Assembly (NCBI RefSeq): GCF_902506345.1
Contig: NZ_LR733413.1
Location: 3,297,198-3,361,197, forward strand
Direction of reading: 5' to 3'
Source of the DNA: Flavobacterium sp. 9R
GTDB lineage: Bacteria > Bacteroidota > Bacteroidia > Flavobacteriales > Flavobacteriaceae
Length of the DNA stretch: 64,000 nt
The translations under genes and the position numbers were made by a program. The notes below the pieces were generated by a model. The model was given only the letters and a program-made list of their open reading frames with translations, ran no database searches and had not been told where the DNA came from. How positions within the stretch are numbered: position 1 is the first letter of the stretch; each line of letters starts with the position of its first letter. This document shows positions 58,078-64,000 of the stretch, piece by piece.

Positions 58078-58533
58078 TTAGAAGGTGATTACTGCTTCGA
58101 ACAATATTCCGTTAAATTTTCCACCATATAAGTCATTCGGATTGCCACCCACAAATTGAGAGAAATCTTTATAATTTTGACTTACATATACAAATTTAGC
58201 TAAAATATTTTTAGTCATAAACCATCCAGCTGCAGTTTCGAATCGATTTATTGAAATATTGTTGGCATCAGCATTTTTTAGTTTTCCATCAACCACATTG
58301 TAACGGGCGCCAACATAGAATTTTTCTTCACTTCCAAAACGATACACTATATCTCCCACATACTGATTAACCGTTCTTTTTGTGTCAACACCTCTACCAT
58401 CTCCACCAGAAGCAAATTCTAATGTTCCAAAGAACTCAAATCCTTTATACTTGATGAAAGGGTTAAACATATAAGATGTTGCCCAGTTACCAAATCCTGG
58501 GTTGAAACGTCCTGTGTCTTTATTGGCCGCAGT
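58078..58533 (-). pseudogene. 5'-truncated porin-like gene (paralogue of the one at 60120)
   Basis: The frame reads 151 codons, matching only the last third of the intact porin: TGRFNPGFGNWATSYMFNPFIKYKGF, then NQYVGDIVYRFGSEEKFYVGARYN and NPNDLYGGKFNGILFEAVITF. An in-frame stop (TAA on the minus strand, 58536-58534) precedes it, with homology lost near 58516. About 300 N-terminal residues, including the signal peptide, are missing. The first in-frame ATG is at 58470, so any product would lack export and be dead. The tail is still about 70-75% identical in DNA to the intact copy by eye. Confidence 0.85.
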
Positions 58534-58568
58534 TTAGGGTTTAAAACCTTAAAATGAGACCAATAAGT

Positions 58569-58619
58569 GAGGGACTTTCAGTCCCTCGTAAAACAAACCT
58601 CTGCACTTTCAGTACAGAG
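58569..58619. repeat. Two REP-like hairpins sharing a CTTTCAGT core
   Basis: GAGGGACT-TTC-AGTCCCTC (58569-58587) is a perfect 8-bp stem. CTCTGCACT-TTC-AGTACAGAG (58599-58619) has one mismatch. Both share the loop TTC with ACT/AGT closing pairs, and are direct repeats of the core ACTTTCAGT. They lie between the truncated porin and the LamG gene. No poly-T tract follows. Confidence 0.7.
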
Positions 58620-58634
58620 TGGTTTAGTAATGAA

Positions 58635-59387
58635 TTACTTGTTCAAAGCAAGAGCTTTTGTATTGGAAGGTTTGCTTTTTGATGTTCCTTTCCCTTTTTT
58701 GATTACTGGAGCAGCTTCGACTATTATTAAAGATGCACCAATATGGTATTGGTTCACAATCTCGTCTGGAGTAAGAGCTACATTGAAAATCTTTAATTCA
58801 TCAATATCTGCATTGATACTAACTAAAGAATTTATGTTCCCAAGTTTAAAAACAGATCCTAAAGTGTTTCTGTTTGGAGCACTGAAACTTTCAATCAAAA
58901 CACCATTTCGATATATGCTGGCATATTTTCCATCATAAACATAGGTATAGTTGTACCAAACATCTTTGAATAAAGGAATAGTTGTTATAAAATCATTTTT
59001 ATAACCCCATGCAGCTATGTTCAACAATGATTCGTCGGTAGTAGTTCCTTGATGAATAAGTCCACAAAATTGATTATTTGTACCCGAACCATAACCCCAA
59101 ATGTAATTTGAGTTCGTAATATCATTGAATTTTATCCAAATGGTAATTGTTCTAGGTGAATTGGTTTGTGGTAAATTACCAATGTTTGCTGCCAAACCTT
59201 CGTTGGTAAGTCGAATTGCTTTCTTGTCTACTCCTGAACGATCTTTGGTGAATTTTGCATTACCCATAAATGTAGTTGTTTTTTCAGCATTTACTAAAGT
59301 GCCGTCAAAACTAAAGTCGTGAATGGGAGTTTGGGAGAAATTAAGCGTGGAGGATAAGAGTAAAGTATATAGTATTGTCTTTTTCAT
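58635..59387 (-). CDS. LamG/concanavalin-like exported protein
   Basis: 250 residues from the ATG at 59387 (MKKTILYTLLLSSTLNFSQTPIHDFSFDG); codons upstream are not homologous. After a signal peptide there is one laminin-G-like domain: TITIWIKFNDITNSNYIWGYGSG, then VWYNYTYVYDGKYASIYRNGVLIESFSAPN, and NADIDELKIFNVALTPDEIVNQY, the usual LamG ending. The C-terminus is a Lys/Ser-rich tail (KKGKGTSKSKPSNTKALALNK). Its role could be carbohydrate binding. It sits inside a decayed tandem copy of the YceI-porin region, flanked by hairpins. No sorting domain is evident. Confidence 0.85.
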   Translation of the reverse strand: MKKTILYTLLLSSTLNFSQTPIHDFSFDGTLVNAEKTTTFMGNAKFTKDRSGVDKKAIRLTNEGLAANIGNLPQTNSPRTITIWIKFNDITNSNYIWGYGSGTNNQFCGLIHQGTTTDESLLNIAAWGYKNDFITTIPLFKDVWYNYTYVYDGKYASIYRNGVLIESFSAPNRNTLGSVFKLGNINSLVSINADIDELKIFNVALTPDEIVNQYHIGASLIIVEAAPVIKKGKGTSKSKPSNTKALALNK

Positions 59388-59505
59388 AGCTAAAGTCTTA
59401 AATGAAAAGTAGTTAACCAAAACTAAACTCTTTTTTTTCAGATTTAAAACTTTTACGTTAAACGGTTTTAAAACTCGTTCAACGACTAGTTTCTTTTTAT
59501 AAAAT

Positions 59506-59535
59506 GAAAAAACCACCTTTAATAAGTGGTTACTT
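59506..59535 (-). terminator. Short hairpin downstream of YceI paralogue 2
   Basis: AACCAC / GTGGTT (59511-59516 and 59526-59531) with a T-run on the minus strand follows the 59562 stop. Confidence 0.6.
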
Positions 59536-59561
59536 GCTATTACTATTTGTTTTTTGTTTTG

Positions 59562-60113
59562 CTAAAATTTATAGAGACTAAAATTGACAGCAATTTGGTC
59601 TTTTACTTTTATAAGTCCCCCCATTTTAACTGGTGGAATAAGCCCAACATCAGAGAAGTTTAGTGCAATCACTCCTTGAATTTTGTTATTGTCTTTTGTC
59701 ATAACAATATCTTTGTATCTCAATGTTTTGTTGGTAATCAAAAAAGTGAGGTTGCATTTGTAATAATTACCATAGGGCTTTATGTCGGTAATGGTTACGA
59801 GGCTAGAAGGGAATTGTGTAGTTTTTACAGTAGATTGTAAATCTTTGGTCATAATTCTGTTTCCACAATCAAATTTGACCATTGGAATTTCGGCTTTTAT
59901 ACAATTTTTGTTGGCAACATTAAGTACAATAGTGTCCTTTTTGAAAAAAGTCGTACTACAATTGTATTTGCCTACCGTGGACATTCCAGTTATATTGATT
60001 TCAATTTTATTTATGATAATAGAAGAATCATAAGAATGAAAATTGGGTGCAGCACTTCCCAATGTAAAGAGAAGTACTACACCCAATAATCCTAATATTA
60101 TCTTGTTATTCAT
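59562..60113 (-). CDS. YceI family protein, paralogue 2
   Basis: This 183-residue exported protein is close to paralogue 1: IEINITGMSTVGKYNCSTTFFKKDT, FDCGNRIMTKDLQSTVKTTQFPSSLVTITDIK and GVIALNFSDVGLIPPVKMGGLIKVKDQIAVNFSL. The shared pattern of cysteines (KYNC, FDCG) is retained. Members bind isoprenoid-type lipids in the periplasm. It starts 7 bases before the porin stop at 60120, suggesting one operon with porin and paralogue 3. Confidence 0.85.
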   Translation of the reverse strand: MNNKIILGLLGVVLLFTLGSAAPNFHSYDSSIIINKIEINITGMSTVGKYNCSTTFFKKDTIVLNVANKNCIKAEIPMVKFDCGNRIMTKDLQSTVKTTQFPSSLVTITDIKPYGNYYKCNLTFLITNKTLRYKDIVMTKDNNKIQGVIALNFSDVGLIPPVKMGGLIKVKDQIAVNFSLYKF

Positions 60114-60119
60114 TTTGTA

Positions 60120-61484
60120 TTAGAAAGTGATAACAGCCTCAAACATTACACCGTTGAATTTTCCACCATAAAAGTCATTAGGAGTTCCGTTTGCATTGAA
60201 TTCAGAGAAGTTTTTGTAGTTTTGATTTACGTATTCTACTTTTGCTAGAATGTTTTTAGTCATAAACCAACCTGCTGCTGCTTCAAAACGGTTGATGTTA
60301 ATTTTTTCAATATCAGCGTTAGCTAATTTACCTGATACTAAGTTGTATTTAGCTCCTACATAGAATTTTTCGTTAGTACCAAAACGGTATACAACATCAC
60401 CTACATATTGATTTACAGTACGTTTTGTTTCGTCACCTTGTTTATTTCCACCAGATGCAATTTCAATAGTACCAAATACTTCAAGACCTTTATATTTTAC
60501 AAAAGGGTTAATCATATACGAAGTAGCCCAGTTTCCAAATGCAGGATTGAAACGGCCTGTTGTGTAGTTTGAAGTTGGGTCGAAGTTGTCAGCAATTGCA
60601 ACGTTATTTCCGTTTACTGGAAAATTACTAGTTGCATGTGTCATCACACCATAAAAACGGCTTCCAGCTCTGTCAGAAGAGTATAAGTTACCACTTGAGT
60701 TCGCTACATGTGAAACAGACCCTGTTAAACGTACTCTCAAATCGTCGTTCAATTGTTTGTCATAACCTAATTTAGCTATTATAGTTGGGCTAATAGTAGT
60801 GTTTCTGCCAGGTGCAGCTGGGACAATTTCTTTAACATTTTGGTTCAACTTAGAGTTGGTAACTCCAATCATACTTACCCAACCATTTCTGTTATAGTAG
60901 AGTTCAGCACCCATTTCAGTCGTAAATGCATCCATAATATTATTTCCTACAAATGGATTCATTAAAGCATTTCCATTATCAGATCTTCTAAAGTGAGCAT
61001 CACCATAATTGTTTTCCATTTGACCAATTTTGATAGTTGCATATTTCATGAAATCTTTCAAGAAGTCTTTTTGGATAAAGTCTAATTTGTCAATTTGTAA
61101 ATAACCTCCTTTTACCCAAGTTTCGTTGTGGTGTCTTGCAGCTAAGTACAAATCTAAGTTTACACGTACCCCATCATACAATTGAGCACCAATAGTCATA
61201 TTAGCTGTTGGTAAGTTAAAGTTGTTCTCTAGGTTATTCAATCGGTATTGACCTGGTGCATAATTATGGTCGTTGAACGATTTTACCCCTTGAAATTGCA
61301 AAGCAAATGCAGCTCCTAAATCGATACTTAAACCTTTGAATTCAACAGTATCTTTTTTAACATCAAATTGATTGATACCTGTTTTGTCTCTTGGAATTAA
61401 GTTTTGTATTTGTCCAAATCGGTCTTGTGCTTGCGCAGCAGTTAAGCTTAATAAAGCGGCTGCTAAAAAATAAATTACTCTCAT
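60120..61484 (-). CDS. Putative outer membrane porin (beta-barrel)
   Basis: This 454-residue protein has a signal peptide (MRVIYFLAAALLSLTAAQAQ). The rest is alternating hydrophobic-aromatic strands typical of an outer-membrane beta-barrel (GLSIDLGAAFALQFQGVKSF, RVNLDLYLAARHHNETWVKGGYLQI, and terminal FNGVMFEAVITF ending in Phe, as porins often do). Family is not assigned with confidence; phosphate/anion porin-like (OprO/OprP-like) is one guess. It is in a run with YceI genes on both sides. A truncated copy exists at 58078. Confidence 0.8.
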   Translation of the reverse strand: MRVIYFLAAALLSLTAAQAQDRFGQIQNLIPRDKTGINQFDVKKDTVEFKGLSIDLGAAFALQFQGVKSFNDHNYAPGQYRLNNLENNFNLPTANMTIGAQLYDGVRVNLDLYLAARHHNETWVKGGYLQIDKLDFIQKDFLKDFMKYATIKIGQMENNYGDAHFRRSDNGNALMNPFVGNNIMDAFTTEMGAELYYNRNGWVSMIGVTNSKLNQNVKEIVPAAPGRNTTISPTIIAKLGYDKQLNDDLRVRLTGSVSHVANSSGNLYSSDRAGSRFYGVMTHATSNFPVNGNNVAIADNFDPTSNYTTGRFNPAFGNWATSYMINPFVKYKGLEVFGTIEIASGGNKQGDETKRTVNQYVGDVVYRFGTNEKFYVGAKYNLVSGKLANADIEKININRFEAAAGWFMTKNILAKVEYVNQNYKNFSEFNANGTPNDFYGGKFNGVMFEAVITF

Positions 61485-61496
61485 TTGTTGTTAGTT

Positions 61497-62063
61497 TTAT
61501 TTGTAATTAAGATTGAATTTTATTGTTAGTTCTTTTCCTGTTTTGATAGTACCTAATAAGGCAGTTGGTGCTTTCATTCCAAATTCGTCAAAAGTGATTT
61601 TGTTTGAACCCTGAATGTTAACTACTCCATTTACTACGGCTACTTTTATTTGAGTTTTTAAGTCTTTGCTAACTCCTGCAATGGTGTAGGTTCCTGTTAA
61701 GTTCCATGTAGTTTCGTTAACTTTTGTAGCAGTTTTTAAAACATATTTAATGGTTTTGAATTTTTTAACATTTAGTGTTTCGTAAGCTATTTTATCCATT
61801 CCACTTTTTCCACTTTTAATAGTTTCTACTGCTAAATCAATAGTGATGGAATTGATTTCAACAACTTTTGAATCTGTTACGGTAAGATTTGCATTACCTG
61901 TTTTGGAAGACGAAGTCATTTCCCAGTCATGTAATGTTGAAGTCCCAAGAACTGAAAAATTAGTCTTGTTATCTAGTGTGTAACTCTTTTGTGCAAAGGC
62001 AGTGATATTAATCAAAGCTAAAGCAAATGTTAAAAAAATGACTTTAATTGTAGTTGGTTTCAT
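61497..62063 (-). CDS. YceI family protein, paralogue 3 (canonical form)
   Basis: This 188-residue exported protein has a signal peptide (about 1-24) and the standard YceI pattern: SYTLDNKTNFSVLGTSTLHDWEMTSSSK at the N-terminus, INSITIDLAVETIKSGKSGMDKIAYETLN, and GTYTIAGVSKDLKTQIKV. It is less like paralogues 1 and 2 than they are to each other. Typical role: lipid binding in the periplasm. It is first of a YceI-porin-YceI run (13 bp from the porin stop region). Promoter not visible as a clean TAnnTTTG. Confidence 0.88.
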   Translation of the reverse strand: MKPTTIKVIFLTFALALINITAFAQKSYTLDNKTNFSVLGTSTLHDWEMTSSSKTGNANLTVTDSKVVEINSITIDLAVETIKSGKSGMDKIAYETLNVKKFKTIKYVLKTATKVNETTWNLTGTYTIAGVSKDLKTQIKVAVVNGVVNIQGSNKITFDEFGMKAPTALLGTIKTGKELTIKFNLNYK

Positions 62064-62507
62064 TGTTCTATATTTAAAGATTATTGATGTATTCTTAATA
62101 ATACTAGGATTTATTGTGTTTTTTTACAGCGATATCCTTTTTGTATTATTTATATAGCAAATTTCGCTACAATGTGCTTACTGGAATATGATAAAAGTCA
62201 TACTTATAAATTTTAAGATTTTTTTAACATTTTTACATCGATTTCGTTGGTTTTTTATTTAGAAGTAGTTTCAATAAGAACTAAAAACTCTTTAAATTAA
62301 TCAGAATTACCGTATTTTGTTTGTTTCATTTTTTTCTTTTTTTATTCAAAAAATCAGTCGTTTTTTTTATGATTTTAATTGTATTCTCAAAAAAAAGTTG
62401 TTTTCATTCGATTTCTTTTGAAATTCATTTTCTTGCTTTTGCTAGAATAAATTCTATTAATAAGTGAAATTGAATTCAAAACATTAAAAATTGAATAAAT
62501 TTGCAGC
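62064..62507. other. AT-rich divergent intergenic region between YceI paralogue 3 and rlmN
   Basis: This 444-bp gap contains no credible ORF, only short T/A-rich stretches. It should hold the promoters for both divergent genes. The one clean element is the rlmN -7 box at 62496-62503. Confidence 0.6.
62496..62503 (+). promoter_or_regulatory. -7 promoter element for rlmN, very close to ATG
   Basis: TAAATTTG ends 4 bases before the ATG at 62508. With initiation about 5-7 bases downstream of the box, the mRNA would be leaderless or almost so. A TTG at 62470-62472 is a possible -33 (spacing 23, longer than usual). Confidence 0.55.
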
Positions 62508-63551
62508 ATGGAAATCGAGAAAAAAGATATTAGAGCTTTGTCTAAAGAGGAATTGCGCACCTTTTTTGTAAATAATGGCGACAAAGCTTTTCGTGGTAAT
62601 CAAGTATATGAATGGTTATGGACCAAAGGAGCGCATAGTTTCGAGGACATGACAAATGTGTCTAAAGCTACGAGAGCTATTTTAGAAGCACACTTTGTCA
62701 TTAATCATATCAAAGTTGATACTATGCAACGCAGTGAAGATGGCACAGTCAAAAACGCCGTTCGTTTACATGATGGATTGGTCGTCGAATCGGTTTTAAT
62801 TCCTACCGAAACTAGAACTACCGCTTGTGTTTCAAGTCAAGTAGGCTGTAGTTTGGATTGTAATTTTTGTGCGACAGCACGATTAAAAAGAATGCGTAAT
62901 TTAGAACCAGCAGAAATTTACGACCAAGTAATTGCTATTGATAAAGAGAGTAGACTCTATTATAATCATCCCTTGTCTAATATTGTTTTTATGGGAATGG
63001 GCGAGCCGTTGATGAATTATAACAATGTGTTGAAAGCAATAGAAATGATTACTTCTCCAGAAGGTTTAGGAATGTCTCCAAAGCGAATAATGGTTTCTAC
63101 TTCTGGTATTCCAAAAATGATTAAGAAATTAGCCGATGATGAGGTGAAATTCAAATTAGCAGTATCACTTCATTCTGCAATAGACGAAACTCGGGCTAGA
63201 ATTATGCCTTTTAGTGCCAATTTTCCTTTGAAAGAATTACGAGAATCTCTAGAGTATTGGTACCGTAAAACCAAAAGCAAGGTGTCCTATGAATACGTTG
63301 TTTGGAAAGGAATCAATGATGATAAAGCGTCAATTGATGCCTTGGTGAAATTTTGCAAATATGTGCCTTGTAAAGTCAATCTTATAGAATACAATCCTAT
63401 TGATGATGGTGAGTTTCAGCAAGCATCTGAAGAGGCGATAGCCGCTTATATTAAAGGCTTGCAGGCTATTGGCGTCGTTGTCAAAGTGAGAAGAAGTAGA
63501 GGAAAAGACATTGATGCTGCTTGCGGCCAATTGGCAAATAAAGAAGCGTAA
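62508..63551 (+). CDS. rlmN: 23S rRNA (adenine2503-C2)-methyltransferase (dual-specificity RlmN)
   Basis: This 347-residue radical SAM enzyme methylates C2 of A2503 in 23S rRNA, and of A37 in some tRNAs. The radical-SAM CxxxCxxC motif is in GCSLDCNFCATARLKRMRNL at about residues 116-135. FMGMGEPLMNYNNVLKA is the GEP SAM motif. The second active-site Cys is in DIDAACGQLA near the C-terminus, in addition to one earlier Cys in TTACVSSQ. Length is canonical. Confidence 0.95.
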   Translation: MEIEKKDIRALSKEELRTFFVNNGDKAFRGNQVYEWLWTKGAHSFEDMTNVSKATRAILEAHFVINHIKVDTMQRSEDGTVKNAVRLHDGLVVESVLIPTETRTTACVSSQVGCSLDCNFCATARLKRMRNLEPAEIYDQVIAIDKESRLYYNHPLSNIVFMGMGEPLMNYNNVLKAIEMITSPEGLGMSPKRIMVSTSGIPKMIKKLADDEVKFKLAVSLHSAIDETRARIMPFSANFPLKELRESLEYWYRKTKSKVSYEYVVWKGINDDKASIDALVKFCKYVPCKVNLIEYNPIDDGEFQQASEEAIAAYIKGLQAIGVVVKVRRSRGKDIDAACGQLANKEA

Positions 63552-63615
63552 CAATTGAAACATAATCATGTAAATTTAAACTAGTACTATTTATGTCTTT
63601 TTTTATTTTATATGC

Positions 63616-63623
63616 TATATTTG
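63616..63623 (+). promoter_or_regulatory. -7 promoter element for the polyprenyl synthase
   Basis: TATATTTG, a TAnnTTTG match, ends 8 bases before the ATG at 63632. This implies a short or absent leader. Confidence 0.5.
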
Positions 63624-63631
63624 AATCCTAA

Positions 63632-64000
63632 ATGAATATCACCTCACAAATAAAACAACCCATCTTTGATGAAATGGAACTTTTCGAGAAAAAGTTCTAT
63701 GAATCAATGTCTTCAAAAGTAGCCTTACTCAATCGAATTACTTATTATATAGTAAACAGAAAAGGAAAACAAATGCGTCCGATGTTTGTTTTTCTTACTG
63801 CAAAGATGATTTCTGGAGGAACAGTAGAAGAGCGTACTTATCGAGGTGCTTGTGTGATTGAGCTGATTCATACTGCTACTTTAGTACATGATGATGTTGT
63901 AGACGATAGCAATCGTCGAAGAGGTTTTTTCTCCATCAACGCTTTATGGAAAAATAAAATCGCGGTTTTAGTTGGTGATTATTTGTTGTCCAAAGGTTTA
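63632..64000 (+). CDS. Polyprenyl (all-trans) diphosphate synthase, partial
   Basis: The frame is open from ATG 63632 to the right edge (123 codons). It contains the first Asp-rich motif LVHDDVVDDSNRRRG (DDxxD, which binds Mg and the allylic substrate), preceded by KGKQMRPMFVFLTAKM with the Lys/Arg pair, and AVLVGDYLLSKGL. These are diagnostic for isoprenyl diphosphate synthases. By context it is probably an octaprenyl- or similar long-chain type (IspB-like) for quinones. The C-terminal half, with the second DDxxD, is off the window. Confidence 0.9.
   Translation, partial: MNITSQIKQPIFDEMELFEKKFYESMSSKVALLNRITYYIVNRKGKQMRPMFVFLTAKMISGGTVEERTYRGACVIELIHTATLVHDDVVDDSNRRRGFFSINALWKNKIAVLVGDYLLSKGL

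Overview
The window looks like chromosomal DNA of a Flavobacterium-type bacterium (Bacteroidota, Flavobacteriaceae). The signs are low GC, AT-rich leaders without clear Shine-Dalgarno sequences, many copies of the Bacteroidota -7 promoter element TAnnTTTG, a type IX secretion (T9SS) type B sorting domain, a T9SS plug-like protein, and families typical of the phylum (DUF1573, DUF2797, DUF5103, DUF2490, GH3, S46 peptidases). Most of it is ordinary core genome. I see no prophage, insertion sequence with transposase, integron or CRISPR array.

Layout. 1-8.5 kb: a GH3-family gene cut by the left edge, DUF2797, SppA, a fused HPPK/deoxynucleoside kinase, a T9SS-exported lectin/Ig protein, a TrmH-type methylase and a DUF1573 protein. 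8.6-20 kb: mutS, tRNA-Gly and tRNA-Leu, two small lipoproteins, a dipeptidyl peptidase 11-like S46 peptidase with a GNAT protein and the Kdo transferase WaaA, a DegT aminotransferase, galE and fabD. 20-28.8 kb: an unrecognised membrane protein, an acetyltransferase, a nucleosidase-like protein, a higBA-type toxin-antitoxin pair, then a cluster suggesting redox or stress functions (FMN reductase, YjdI, OsmC, YjdJ, pirin, Crp-type regulator, DUF6370, DUF983) and an AraC regulator. 28.9-47 kb: U32 protein, aspartate aminotransferase, fatty-acid desaturase, RsmG, a Tat-exported Gfo/Idh/MocA protein, PruA, ApaG, T9SS plug-like protein, M16 protease, SNF2 helicase, a methyltransferase and Map. 47.5-54 kb: a six-gene operon (LRR protein, DUF2490, TetR, ABC, HlyD, TolC) whose promoter overlaps a perfect palindrome. 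54-64 kb: CoA-transferase, TatA, PAP2, an O-methyltransferase, a duplicated and partly decayed YceI/porin region holding a LamG gene, RlmN and the start of a polyprenyl synthase.

The most notable non-coding signal is a family of seven dispersed elements of about 80-150 bp, with conserved outer boxes and a hypervariable but always self-complementary core. Most start within a few bases of a stop codon. The different cores keep base pairing and a conserved bulged G, which argues for a selected RNA or DNA fold. Other non-coding structures are a 142-bp nested inverted repeat, a two-copy 182-bp-period repeat, a pair of REP-like hairpins beside the broken porin gene, and many factor-independent terminators.
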